The notes under the pieces were generated by a model. The model was not told the DNA's origin, searched no databases, and was given only the letters and a program-made list of their open reading frames with translations. This document shows, one piece after another, positions 16,526 through 24,817 of a stretch of DNA of 64,000 nucleotides (positions are counted from its first letter, which is position 1; each line of letters opens with the position of its first letter). This DNA comes from CALROG01 sp943369755 (GTDB lineage Bacteria > Pseudomonadota > Gammaproteobacteria > Burkholderiales > Burkholderiaceae_C). A program made the translations under genes and the position numbers. The stretch lies in the NCBI GenBank assembly GCA_943369755.1, contig CALROG020000016.1, forward strand, positions 1-64,000. Direction: 5' to 3'.

Positions 16526-17536
16526 TTAGTCGACCTTTGCGCCCGATGCCTTGACCACCGGGGCCCATTTGGCGATTTCGGCCTCGATCATCTTCGTGAA
16601 TTCAGCCGGCGTGTTGCCGCCCGGGATGGCCCCTTGGGCAAGCAGCTTTTCCTTGATGGCGGCGGAGGCCAGGGCTTTGGCGGTCTCTAGCTGGATGCGA
16701 CTCACGATGTCAGCGGGTGTGCCGGCCGGGGCCAGCAGGCCAAACCAGGAGCTGGCCTCAAAGCCCTTGAGGTTGCCGGCTTCTTCCACCGTCGGCAGCT
16801 CAGGGGCAGCACCAGAGCGCTGGCCGCTGGTGACCGCAAAGGCCTTGAGCTTGCCGGCCTTGATCTGTGGCAAGGCCGAGGGCAGGTTGTCGAACATCAC
16901 GTCCACATGGCCGCTGATCATGGCCAGCAGCGCCGGGCCTGAGCCGGTGTAGGGGATGTGTGTCATGAAGATGACGGTGCGCGACTTGAACAGCTCACCG
17001 GCAAGATGGATCGACGTCCCGTTCCCGCTGGACGCCATGTTGAGCCGCCCAGGGTTGGCCTTGGCGTAGGTGATGAAGTCGGCCACCGAGTTGATGTTGA
17101 GCGCCTTGGCGCGCTCGGCGTTCATCACCATCACGTTGGGAACGCCCGCGACCAGCGTCACCGGCGCGAAGTCTTTTTGCGGGTCGTAGGGCATCTTGCT
17201 GTAGAGCGACTTGTTGATGCCGTGCGTGCCCACCGTGCCCATCAGCAGGGTGTAGCCGTCGCCGGGCGATTTGGCGACAACGTCGGCACCCAGGTTGCCG
17301 CCGGCCCCGGCGCGGTTCTCAACCACGAAGTTCTGGCCGAACGCGCGAGACAGCTCAGGTGCAATTGCCCGGGCCAGGATGTCAGTGGTGCCCCCAGGTG
17401 CGAAGGGCACCACGATGCGCACTGGCTTGTTCGGCCAGGCGGACTGCGCATTTGCCGGGTTTGCTATAAAAAGAATAGTGGCTGCCGCAGCAACGGCGAG
17501 GGCTAGACGGCGATTTGGCTTAACTTTTGGGTACAT
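16526..17536 (-). CDS. Bug/TctC-family solute-binding receptor 1
   Basis: This 336-residue periplasmic binding protein has the Bug signature WPNKPVRIVVPFAPGGTTDILARAIA after the signal peptide, then VVENRAGAGGNLGADVVAKSPGDGYTLLMG and IPYTGSGPALLAMISGHVDVMFDN. Such receptors bind small carboxylates, sometimes with TctAB membrane partners, none of which is present here. The ATG at 17536 has an AAGGAG site 8 bases upstream. Residues 11-25 (LALAVAAAATILFIA), the whole hydrophobic core of the signal peptide, are encoded by a copy of the dispersed palindromic element. It follows a small unknown gene by 10 bp and probably shares its transcript. Confidence 0.9.
   Translation of the reverse strand: MYPKVKPNRRLALAVAAAATILFIANPANAQSAWPNKPVRIVVPFAPGGTTDILARAIAPELSRAFGQNFVVENRAGAGGNLGADVVAKSPGDGYTLLMGTVGTHGINKSLYSKMPYDPQKDFAPVTLVAGVPNVMVMNAERAKALNINSVADFITYAKANPGRLNMASSGNGTSIHLAGELFKSRTVIFMTHIPYTGSGPALLAMISGHVDVMFDNLPSALPQIKAGKLKAFAVTSGQRSGAAPELPTVEEAGNLKGFEASSWFGLLAPAGTPADIVSRIQLETAKALASAAIKEKLLAQGAIPGGNTPAEFTKMIEAEIAKWAPVVKASGAKVD
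17461..17506 (-). repeat. Dispersed palindromic element, copy 3 (inside signal-peptide code)
   Basis: The plus-strand sequence tttgctat-8nt-atagtggct followed by c-rich GCAGCA and agggctag aligns closely with copy 2. It is read in the sense frame and supplies the hydrophobic core of the Bug receptor's signal peptide. Confidence 0.75.
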
Positions 17537-17546
17537 GATGTCTCCT

Positions 17547-17930
17547 TCAGGGTCGGGTCAGGGATTCAATCACCGGGCGGCAGTGCTGGCCGACCCGCAC
17601 GCCCAGCGCGCAGGCCAGAGCATTGGCATGACTGATGATGCCATCGCTCAGGGTGCTGCGTGCGTCACCAATGCGCGCGCTGCTGTGGGTCACGGTGCAG
17701 GCCGCCAGCCCGTGGTCTTGCAGGAAGGCCAACGCGGCAACGCCGGCCGCATCGCGGCCCACGCCGGCATCGTTGAACACGCTCAGCAGCGGCCGCGCCG
17801 CCAGTGCAAAGCGCGCCGAGCTGATGCCGCCGTGCGAGCCGCTTACCGCCACGCAGCCGGCGTCATGCGCGGCCAGTTCGGTGATCGAGTCCACCAGGCG
17901 CAACGGTTGCGTTGATGAAACGGTGTTCAT
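17547..17930 (-). CDS. Conserved-looking hypothetical protein
   Basis: This 127-residue soluble protein begins MNTVSSTQPLRLVDSITEL and contains a Gly-rich VAVSGSHGGISSARFAL stretch (about 28-44), then LLSVFNDAGVGRDAAGVAAL and a small C-terminal domain with a conserved-looking HSSARIGDA. The GSHGG turn is suggestive of a nucleotide- or metal-binding loop, but I do not recognise the family. It lies between a terminator and the first Bug gene (10 bp gap), so it is probably the first gene of a two-gene unit with it. Function unknown; a link to the metabolism of the Bug substrate is only guilt by association. Confidence 0.7.
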   Translation of the reverse strand: MNTVSSTQPLRLVDSITELAAHDAGCVAVSGSHGGISSARFALAARPLLSVFNDAGVGRDAAGVAALAFLQDHGLAACTVTHSSARIGDARSTLSDGIISHANALACALGVRVGQHCRPVIESLTRP

Positions 17931-17933
17931 GAC

Positions 17934-17959
17934 AAAAAAAGCCGCCCGGAGGCGGCTTT
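17934..17959 (-). terminator. Rho-independent terminator after Bug receptor 2
   Basis: On the minus strand GCCGCC-tccg-GGCGGC is followed by seven T (plus-strand aaaaaaa at 17934-17940). It ends the transcript of the Bug gene at 17986-18972 and sits directly upstream of the next gene's start codon. Confidence 0.85.
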
Positions 17960-17985
17960 CGTGCGGGGGTTGGCCACGGTATGGA

Positions 17986-18972
17986 TCAGTCGGCGTACTG
18001 TTTGGCAGCGTCCACAGCCGTTTTCAGCTTGATGATTTCCGCCGCCACAAACTTCTTGTGTTCTTCAGGTTCCATGCGCTTGTCGGTCACCACGAGGGCA
18101 CCCAGGCCTTCGTTTTTCTTGACGAAGTCGGCATCCTTGAGAGCCTTTTTCAGCGCGTCGTTAAGCATCTTGGTGATGGCGGGGGGCGTGCCCTTGGGGG
18201 CGTACAGGCCGTGCCAGATGGTCAGCTCGAAGTTCTTCAGGCCCATTTCACGCAGTGTGGGGTAGTCCTTGAGCAACTTGTGGCTGGCCATCGGCTTGGC
18301 GGTGGTCACAGCAAAGGCCTTCACGCGGCCGGCCTCGATCTGGCCAGTGGTGTTGGTGGTCTGGTCGCACATGACGTCTACCTGGCCGCCGATCAGCGCG
18401 GTCATGGCCGGGCCGGTGCCGCCAAACGGAATCGTGGTCAGGGGCTCCTTGGTCTGCAGCGCCGACTGCCACAGCAGGCCGCAGATGTGTGAGGCTGAAC
18501 CCAGACCCGCGTGGGCCAGGTTGACCTTGCCTGTGTTGGCCCGGATGTAGTTCTCGAAGTCGCGGTAAGTGTTGGCTGGAAGCTGGGGCTTGCCAATCAG
18601 CGTCATGGGCACGTCATTGACCATGCCCAGGTACTCGAAGTCGTTGAGTGCGTTGTAAGGCAGGCGGCGGTACAGGGCTGGCGTAGCAGCCATGCCGATA
18701 TGGAACAGCAGCAGGGTGTGGCCGTCGGGTGCAGCCTTGGCCACCTTGTTGGCACCAATGGTGCCGCCCGCGCCGGCTGCGTTTTCCACCACGAAATTAC
18801 TACCGGGAATATGCTTGGCCATGGCGATGGCCAGGTCGCGCGCAACCCGGTCAGTTGGGCCACCGGCGGCAAACGGCACCACAATGGAAACAGGCTTTGA
18901 GCCGGGATAGGTTTGGGCGTTTGCGGCGAATGCCGAGGCCACGGCGGCTGCGGCGATGAGCAGTTTTTTCAC
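17986..18972 (-). CDS. Bug/TctC-family solute-binding receptor 2
   Basis: I chose the GTG at 18972 because AAGGAG lies just upstream and it gives a normal signal peptide (KKLLIAAAAVASAFAANAQ); a longer frame to 19038 adds an unlikely leader. The mature 305-residue part has the Bug motifs YPGSKPVSIVVPFAAGGPTDRVARDLA, VVENAAGAGGTIGANKVAKAAPDG and IPFGGTGPAMTALIGGQVDVMCDQ. It is only moderately similar to receptor 1, so it is not a recent duplicate. It may be the last gene of the ABC-transporter/ligase operon (124 bp after the PaaK-like gene) and ends at a strong terminator. The ligand is unknown; a carboxylate related to the ligase substrates is plausible. Confidence 0.9.
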   Translation of the reverse strand: MKKLLIAAAAVASAFAANAQTYPGSKPVSIVVPFAAGGPTDRVARDLAIAMAKHIPGSNFVVENAAGAGGTIGANKVAKAAPDGHTLLLFHIGMAATPALYRRLPYNALNDFEYLGMVNDVPMTLIGKPQLPANTYRDFENYIRANTGKVNLAHAGLGSASHICGLLWQSALQTKEPLTTIPFGGTGPAMTALIGGQVDVMCDQTTNTTGQIEAGRVKAFAVTTAKPMASHKLLKDYPTLREMGLKNFELTIWHGLYAPKGTPPAITKMLNDALKKALKDADFVKKNEGLGALVVTDKRMEPEEHKKFVAAEIIKLKTAVDAAKQYAD

Positions 18973-19096
18973 GAAGTCTCCTTGTCTGTCAGTCAGTATG
19001 GACGGAGCAATGGTAGCCACGGCGCACGCCAATTTCATCGCGGGAACTACGTAGCGCCGGGCAGGGGAAATCCCTTGGCCGGGTGCTCGTTTTTTT

Positions 19097-20344
19097 CTAC
19101 TTGTAGCTGCGTGCGTCCTCGATCACCTTGCCGTCATTGGGCAGACTGCCGGGGCTGAGCAGCTGCACCGCGCCTCGCAGCTTGGTCACGTCGCGTATCG
19201 CTTCGCTGATGCGGCTGTCCAGCCCCTGCGCGGCCGAGTCAGTTTCAACCTGCAGCGTCATGGCGTCGTTGGCCATTTCACCGGTCACCACCAGCCGGGC
19301 CTTCACCACCTCGGGGAAGCGCCGGGCGATGTCAGCCACCTGCGAGGGATGCACAAACATGCCGCGAATTTTGGTGGTTTGGTCGGCTCGCCCGAGCCAG
19401 CCTTTGATGCGGGTTTGGGTCCGCCCGGTGGGGCAGGGGCCTGCAAGAATCGCCGACAGGTCGCCGGTGCCAAAACGCACCAGCGGGTAGTCGGGGTTGA
19501 GCACGGTGACCACCAGCTCACCGACTTCGCCTTCAGGTACCGGATCGCCGGTGCCGGGGCGCACCACTTCAACGATCACACCTTCATCCAGCACCAGGCC
19601 TTCGCGCGATTCGGTCTCATAGGCCACCAGGCCCAGGTCAGCCGTGGCATAGCTCTGGTATACGGCCATGCCGTGTTCGGTGAACCAGTCGCGCAGGCTG
19701 GGTGGAAAGGCCTCGCCGCCTACCAGGCCTTTCTTGAGGCTGCTGATGTCGCTGCCGGCCTCCAGCGCTTTTTCTACCAGGATGCGCAAAAAGCTGGGCG
19801 TGCCGGTGTAGGCGTTCGGGCGCAGTTCTGCCACTGCCTGCAGTTGTTGCTCGGTCTGACCGGTGCCGGCCGGGAAGACGGTGCAGCCCAGCGCGTGCGC
19901 GCCAGACTCCATGATGAACGCGCCCGGCGTCATGTGATAACTGAAGGCGTTGTGCACCAGGTCGCCTTGACGGAAGCCCGCGGCAAACATGGCGCGGGCG
20001 GTGCGCCAATAGTCGGCGCGTGGGCCCTCGGGCTCATAGATCGGGCCGGGCGAGGCATAGATGCGCCTCATCTGCGGCCCACGCACCATGGTGGCAAAGC
20101 CGCCAAACACATCGGTTGCCCGCAAGGCCTTTTGCCGGTCGAACAGTTCATGCTTGCGCGTCACCGGCAGGCGAGCCAGGGCGGCGCGCGAATTGACAGC
20201 GGCCGCGTCCACTGCGCCCAGGATGTCGGCAAAGGCTGCGGCGTGCGCCTGCGCGTGTGCCACGTGCTGCGGCAACGCCGCCATCAGGGCCACTTCGCGT
20301 TGCGCCGCATCGCGCGTCTCCAGCGCATCGAAAAAGTCACTCAT
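19097..20344 (-). CDS. PaaK-like phenylacetate-CoA ligase family protein
   Basis: This 415-residue adenylate-forming enzyme belongs to the short PaaK group: TRKHELFDRQKALRATDVFGG, PNAYTGTPSFLRILVEKALE, YQSYATADLGLVAYET, GELVVTVLNPDYPLVRFGTGDLS, and a C-terminal RADQTTKIRGMFVHPSQV. The usual Ser/Thr/Gly-rich phosphate loop (SSGTTG type) is replaced near residue 95 by YASPGPIYEPEG, so the nucleotide contact differs from PaaK proper. It lies at the end of the liv-type ABC operon and probably activates the imported carboxylic acid or a catabolite. Substrate unknown. A degenerate or non-ligase adenylating activity is possible because of the altered loop. Confidence 0.8.
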   Translation of the reverse strand: MSDFFDALETRDAAQREVALMAALPQHVAHAQAHAAAFADILGAVDAAAVNSRAALARLPVTRKHELFDRQKALRATDVFGGFATMVRGPQMRRIYASPGPIYEPEGPRADYWRTARAMFAAGFRQGDLVHNAFSYHMTPGAFIMESGAHALGCTVFPAGTGQTEQQLQAVAELRPNAYTGTPSFLRILVEKALEAGSDISSLKKGLVGGEAFPPSLRDWFTEHGMAVYQSYATADLGLVAYETESREGLVLDEGVIVEVVRPGTGDPVPEGEVGELVVTVLNPDYPLVRFGTGDLSAILAGPCPTGRTQTRIKGWLGRADQTTKIRGMFVHPSQVADIARRFPEVVKARLVVTGEMANDAMTLQVETDSAAQGLDSRISEAIRDVTKLRGAVQLLSPGSLPNDGKVIEDARSYK

Positions 20345-20417
20345 AGCAAAGTCCGTTGGTTGGCGGGGTCAGGTTCGGAGCAGCCGCGGAACCGGCTTCG
20401 CCGGGCCGCTGGCTGCG

Positions 20418-20446
20418 CCCCCTTGAGGGGGAGGCGTCGAAGACGC
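20418..20446. repeat. Paired intergenic hairpins
   Basis: CCCCCT-tg-AGGGGG (20418-20431) and GCGTC-gaa-GACGC (20434-20446) lie in the 123-bp gap between livF-like and PaaK-like genes. The gap also holds GC-rich flanks such as accggcttcgccgggccgct. It looks like the common GC hairpin elements of Comamonadaceae intergenic regions and resembles the unit at 11031-11190. Confidence 0.6.
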
Positions 20447-20467
20447 TTCGGGGGTGTTTCCATTTCG

Positions 20468-21277
20468 TCATGCCAACCAGCGCTTGCGCCGTTTGTAGCT
20501 CTTCACATCCTTGAAACTCTTGCGCTCGCCTCCGCCCACGCCCAGGTAGAACTCTTTGACGTCCTCATTGGTCGCCAGGTCGGCGGCCGGGCCGTCCATC
20601 ACCACGCGGCCGCTTTCCATGATGTAGCCGTAGTCGGAGTACTTCAGCGCCATGTTGGTGTTTTGCTCGGCCAGCAAAAAGGTCACTTTCTCTTTGAGGT
20701 TCAGGTCCTTGACGATCTCAAACACCTCTTCCACGATTTGTGGTGCCAGGCCCATTGAGGGCTCGTCCAGCAGCACCATGCTGGGGTTGGCCATCAGTGC
20801 ACGGCCAATGGCGCACATCTGCTGCTCGCCTCCCGAGGTGTAGGCAGCCTGGCTGGTGCGGCGTGTCTTCAGGCGCGGAAAGTAGGCGTAGACCTTCTCC
20901 AGGTTGGCTGCGATTTCGCCCTTGTCCTTGCGGGTGTAGGAGCCGGTGAGCAGGTTTTCCTCAATGGTCAGGTGGGCAAAGCAGTGCCGACCCTCCATCA
21001 CCTGCACCACGCCGCGCTGCACCAGATCGGCAGGCGAGAGGTTTTCAATGCGCTCGCCACGCAACTCGATGCTGCCCTTGGTGACCGCCCCGCGCTCGCC
21101 ACTGAGCAGGTTGGACACAGCGCGCAAGGTGGTTGTTTTGCCCGCGCCATTGCCGCCCAGGATGGCGACGATGCCGCGCTCGGGCACCTGCAATGACACG
21201 CCCTTGAGCACCAGGATCACATGGTTGTAGATGACCTCGATGCCGTTGACGTTGAGAACGATGTTTGTAGTGCTCAT
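20468..21277 (-). CDS. ABC transporter ATP-binding protein, LivF type
   Basis: This 269-residue ATPase has Walker A GGNGAGKTTTLRAVSNLL near residue 45, the Q-loop region GVVQVMEGRHCFAHLT, a signature variant TSGGEQQMCAIGRALMANP, and Walker B MVLLDEPSMGLAP. It matches LivF of the branched-chain amino acid (HAAT) transporters. The C-terminal tail is lengthened by a basic stretch (KSFKDVKSYKRRKRWLA). I took the ATG at 21277; an upstream TTG at 21295 lies inside a large inverted repeat. Three consecutive inverted repeats separate it from the substrate-binding-protein gene. With the other liv genes and two acyl-CoA ligases, the likely cargo is an aromatic or other carboxylic acid rather than an amino acid. 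Confidence 0.92.
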   Translation of the reverse strand: MSTTNIVLNVNGIEVIYNHVILVLKGVSLQVPERGIVAILGGNGAGKTTTLRAVSNLLSGERGAVTKGSIELRGERIENLSPADLVQRGVVQVMEGRHCFAHLTIEENLLTGSYTRKDKGEIAANLEKVYAYFPRLKTRRTSQAAYTSGGEQQMCAIGRALMANPSMVLLDEPSMGLAPQIVEEVFEIVKDLNLKEKVTFLLAEQNTNMALKYSDYGYIMESGRVVMDGPAADLATNEDVKEFYLGVGGGERKSFKDVKSYKRRKRWLA

Positions 21278-21290
21278 AGGTTGTTTCTTG

Positions 21291-21371
21291 GCCAAATGAA
21301 AGGCCGGGGCCTTTCATTTGGCGGCTCCGGGGAGCCGCGGTTGGTGAGGCTGCACGCAGTGCGCGCAGCCT
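21291..21371 (-). repeat. Three consecutive inverted repeats between livK-like and livF-like genes
   Basis: Perfect arms of 15 bp (21291-21305 and 21308-21322, 2-nt centre), then GCGGCTCC-gg-GGAGCCGC (21321-21338), then AGGCTGC...GCAGCCT (21347-21371). None is followed by a T-run. They occupy nearly all of the 104-bp gap and would form strong RNA hairpins that could protect the 3' end of the binding-protein message or attenuate the downstream genes. Confidence 0.8.
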
Positions 21372-21381
21372 GGGGGTGTGC

Positions 21382-22716
21382 CTAGCTCTGGCAATCTACC
21401 GGTGTGCGGCGCGCCAGCTTCTTCTCGGCCGCGTACTTGTCGGCGGCGGCCTTGATCATGGGCTTGATGATCTGCTCATCACTTTGCATCCAGTCGGAGG
21501 TGAAGTCCCACTTCTTGCCGTCCCAGGTGTGGATGCGGGCCCAGGTGGCACCGCGGTGGTCTGCGCAAGAGGTGCTGATCGGACGCATCACGCCCTTGAA
21601 GCCCAGCGCGTCGAGTTTGGCCTGGGTCAGGTTCAGGTTTTCATAGCCCCAGCGCGCTTGCTCGCCGGACATCCATTTGCCTTTGCCAAAACGCTCCTGC
21701 GCAGCGCGCACGCCTTCCACCGCCAGCATGGCAGCGACCAGCCCGCGCATGTACAGCACCTGGCCGACTTCGTCCTTCGGCCCGGTGCCCTGGCCCTTTG
21801 CATGCACCTTTTCCAGGATTTCCTTGACCACAGCGGCATTTGGCTCGGCACCATGCTGCAGCGCCAGCGCGTTGTAGCCCTTGGCACCGTCGCCCACATC
21901 CTTGACATCGGGTTCGGCACCGGCCCACCACACGCCGTACATCTTGTCGCGCGGGTAGCCAGTGGCCTGCGCCTCTTTCAGCGAGGTGGAATTCATCACG
22001 CCCCAGCCCCAAAGGAACACGTAGTCAGGGCGGTTCTGACGAATCTGCAGCCAGGTGGCCTTTTGCTCCACCCCCGGGTGCGTCACCGGCAGCAGGCTGA
22101 GCTGGAACCCGTTCATTTTGGCGCGCTCTTCCAGCAGCGGGATCGGCTCTTTGCCGTACGGGCTGTCGTGATAGACCAGCGCAATTTTCTTGCCGCGCAG
22201 TTTGTCAAAGCCGCCTTCTTTTTTGGCGATGTGCTGCACCAGCACGTCGGCGGCATCCCAGTAGGTTCCCGTCAGCGGAAAGTTCCACTTGAAAACCATG
22301 CCGTCGGTGCTCTCGCTGCGGCCATAGCCTGCGGTGATCAGCGGGATTTTGTCGACCGGGGCTTTTTCGGTAAGCGCAAAGGTAATGCCGGTAGACAGCG
22401 GCTGGAACACGGTGGCCCCGCCATTCTTGCCCTTCAGGCGTTCGTAGCACTCCACGCCCCGGTCGGTGGCGTAGCCGGTCTCGCATTCCTCAGACGAAAC
22501 TTTCAGGCCGTTGATGCCGCCGCGCGCATTGACCAGCTTGAGGTAGTCGCCGTAACCGTTGGCAAACGGCACGCCGTTGGGTGCGTAGGCACCGGTGCGG
22601 TACACCAGTGACGGGAAGAACTGCTCTTTGGCTTGAGCAAATGCGCTGGTCGTCACCAGTGACGACGCGCCAGCAGCCACCGTGGCCACTGCCAGAACCA
22701 GATTGCGGATTTTCAT
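21382..22716 (-). CDS. ABC transporter substrate-binding protein, LivK/HAAT type
   Basis: This 444-residue protein has a signal peptide (MKIRNLVLAVATVAAGASSLVTTSAFAQA) and the two-lobe fold of branched-chain-type binding proteins: LVYRTGAYAPNGVPFANGYGDYLKLVN, KIALVYHDSPYGKEPIPLLEERAK, and VFLWGWGVMNSTSLKEAQ. It belongs to the longer subfamily often found with acyl-CoA ligases rather than to LivK proper. Transcribed after the two permease genes and before the second ATPase. The ligand is unknown; context suggests a carboxylic acid. The start has a GGAGACAG-type site upstream. Confidence 0.92.
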   Translation of the reverse strand: MKIRNLVLAVATVAAGASSLVTTSAFAQAKEQFFPSLVYRTGAYAPNGVPFANGYGDYLKLVNARGGINGLKVSSEECETGYATDRGVECYERLKGKNGGATVFQPLSTGITFALTEKAPVDKIPLITAGYGRSESTDGMVFKWNFPLTGTYWDAADVLVQHIAKKEGGFDKLRGKKIALVYHDSPYGKEPIPLLEERAKMNGFQLSLLPVTHPGVEQKATWLQIRQNRPDYVFLWGWGVMNSTSLKEAQATGYPRDKMYGVWWAGAEPDVKDVGDGAKGYNALALQHGAEPNAAVVKEILEKVHAKGQGTGPKDEVGQVLYMRGLVAAMLAVEGVRAAQERFGKGKWMSGEQARWGYENLNLTQAKLDALGFKGVMRPISTSCADHRGATWARIHTWDGKKWDFTSDWMQSDEQIIKPMIKAAADKYAAEKKLARRTPVDCQS

Positions 22717-22764
22717 TTCTGTCTCCTTGTAAAAAAGTTAAAGCACTACCAGTAAACCGTCAAA

Positions 22765-23841
22765 TCAATGCGGGAAGGGCCACAGCCGAAGCTTCTGCTT
22801 GCCGATGGACCACAGACGCGCCAGGCCATGGGGCTCGACGATCAGGAACCAGACGATCAGGGCACCAAAAATCATGAACTCGGTGTGCGACACCGCCGCG
22901 GTGGAAATCTCCACGCCGACAAGATCGCCCATCGCCGGCAGAAACTGGTTCAGGAAAATAGGCAACACCACGATGAAAGCAGCACCGAAGAAGCTGCCCA
23001 TGATGGAGCCCATGCCGCCAATGATCACCATGAACAGCAGCTGGAACGAGCGGTCAATCGAAAACGCCGCCGGCTCCCACGAACCCAGGTGCACGAAGCC
23101 CCACAGGGCACCGGCCACACCCACGATGAATGAGCTCACGGCAAACGCGCTGAGCTTGGCGTACATCGGGCGGATGCCGATCACGGCAGCGGCCACGTCC
23201 ATGTCGCGGATCGCCATCCACTCACGGCCGATGGCCGAGCGCACCATGTTCTTGGCCAGCAGGGCGAACACCACCAGAAAGCCCAGGCAAAACAGGTACT
23301 TCTCGGTGGGTGTGTTGATCACCCAGCCCAGCACCTGAAGGTTGGACACCGACACCGAGCCCGACGCCGTGTTGTTGGTGAACCAGCCCACCCGCAAAAA
23401 GGCCCAGTCGCAGAAGAACTGCGCTGCCAGTGTGGCCACCGCAAGGTAAAGCCCCTTGACGCGCAGGCTCGGGATGCCAAAGAACATGCCCACCAGCGTG
23501 GCGAAGAATCCTCCGGCCAGCAGCGCCACGATCAGCGGCATGCCGTCGATGCGCACATAAGTGTTGTAGGCCATGTAGGCCCCCACTGCCATGAAAGCGC
23601 CCGAGCCCAGGGAAATCTGGCCGCAGTAGCCCACCAGAATGTTCACGCCCAGTGCCGCCAGCGCCAGGATCAGGAATGGGATCAGGATGGCGCGGAACAT
23701 GTATTCGTCTGCCAACAGCGGCACACCAACAAAGGCAAACGCGACGAGGGCCAGCACCGCCCAGCGGTCTTGCGCGATCGGGAAGATCTGCTGGTCGGCG
23801 CGGTAAGTGGTTTTGAACTGACCGTTTTCTCTGTAAAACAT
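22765..23841 (-). CDS. ABC transporter permease, LivM type
   Basis: This 358-residue integral inner-membrane protein has about ten hydrophobic segments (e.g. WAVLALVAFAFVGVPLL, ILIPFLILALAALGVNILVG) and the LivM motif NILVGYCGQISLGSGAFMAVGAYMAY. The cytoplasmic coupling loop SAIGREWMAIRDMDVAAAVIGI contacts the ATPases. It pairs with the LivH-type permease 34 bp upstream in the same operon. The first 20 residues before the first helix are polar and may be cytoplasmic. Confidence 0.93.
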   Translation of the reverse strand: MFYRENGQFKTTYRADQQIFPIAQDRWAVLALVAFAFVGVPLLADEYMFRAILIPFLILALAALGVNILVGYCGQISLGSGAFMAVGAYMAYNTYVRIDGMPLIVALLAGGFFATLVGMFFGIPSLRVKGLYLAVATLAAQFFCDWAFLRVGWFTNNTASGSVSVSNLQVLGWVINTPTEKYLFCLGFLVVFALLAKNMVRSAIGREWMAIRDMDVAAAVIGIRPMYAKLSAFAVSSFIVGVAGALWGFVHLGSWEPAAFSIDRSFQLLFMVIIGGMGSIMGSFFGAAFIVVLPIFLNQFLPAMGDLVGVEISTAAVSHTEFMIFGALIVWFLIVEPHGLARLWSIGKQKLRLWPFPH

Positions 23842-23874
23842 AAGTATCTCGATGGTCCTGGGCTTGTCGAAGGA

Positions 23875-24804
23875 TCAGACGCGGTCAATGATCTTTTCGC
23901 CGAACAGGCCCTGGGGCCGGAACAGCAGAAAAACGAGTGCCAACATATAGGCGAACCAGATCTCAATGCCGCCACCGACATACGGGCCGAGGTACACCTC
24001 AGACAGCTTCTCGCCGACACCGATGATCAGCCCGCCGATGATCGCGCCGGGCACCGAGGTCAGGCCGCCCAGAATGATCACGGGCAGGGCCCGCAGTGCC
24101 ACCGTGGTCAGCGAGAACTGCACACCCAGCTTGGAGCCCCAGATGATCCCGGCCACCAGCGCGGTGATGCCGGCAACAAACCACACGATGACCCAAATGC
24201 GGTTGAGCGGAATGCCGATCGACTGGGCCGCTTGATGGTCGTCCGCCACCGCGCGCAGCGCCCGCCCGGTGCTGGTCTTTTGGAAGAACAGCGACAGCAC
24301 CGCCACCAGCAAGGCGGCGACGCAGGCGGCATAGACGTCTTCCATATTCACCAGCACGCCACCTTGAAAGGTGCCCTGCAGCAGGAACACAGGCTCCTTG
24401 GGCATGCCCACGTCAATCTTGTAGATGTCGCTGCCAAACAGGGTCTGGCCCATGCCGTCCAGAAAGTAGGTGATGCCCAGGGTGGCCATCAGCAGCGTAA
24501 CGCCTTCCTGGTTGACCAGGTGGCGCAGCACCAGCCGCTCAATCAGCCAGGCCAGTACGAACATGATTGCGGCTGCCAGCGCGAACGCGATCAGGTTGCC
24601 CAGGAGCTTGCTCTCCAGCCCGAGCCAGCCCGGCACCCACTCAGAGAAGCGGGCCATGGCCAACGCCGCAAACAGCACCATCGCGCCTTGCGCAAAGTTG
24701 AACACGCCCGATGCCTTGAAGATCAGCACAAAGCCCAGCGCGACCAGCGAATACAGCATGCCGGCCATCAAGCCGCCCAGCAGTGTTTCCAGAAAAAATG
24801 CCAT
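23875..24804 (-). CDS. ABC transporter permease, LivH type
   Basis: This 309-residue membrane protein has about eight hydrophobic segments and the LivH features LLGGLMAGMLYSLVALGFVLIFKASGVFNFAQGAMVLF at the N-terminus, the coupling loop STGRALRAVADDHQAAQSIGI and GGLTSVPGAIIGGLIIGVGEKL. It forms the heterodimeric channel with the LivM-type protein. The gene begins 13 bp after the LivG-type gene, so coexpression is near certain. Confidence 0.93.
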   Translation of the reverse strand: MAFFLETLLGGLMAGMLYSLVALGFVLIFKASGVFNFAQGAMVLFAALAMARFSEWVPGWLGLESKLLGNLIAFALAAAIMFVLAWLIERLVLRHLVNQEGVTLLMATLGITYFLDGMGQTLFGSDIYKIDVGMPKEPVFLLQGTFQGGVLVNMEDVYAACVAALLVAVLSLFFQKTSTGRALRAVADDHQAAQSIGIPLNRIWVIVWFVAGITALVAGIIWGSKLGVQFSLTTVALRALPVIILGGLTSVPGAIIGGLIIGVGEKLSEVYLGPYVGGGIEIWFAYMLALVFLLFRPQGLFGEKIIDRV

Positions 24805-24817
24805 GTTGTGATGCTCC

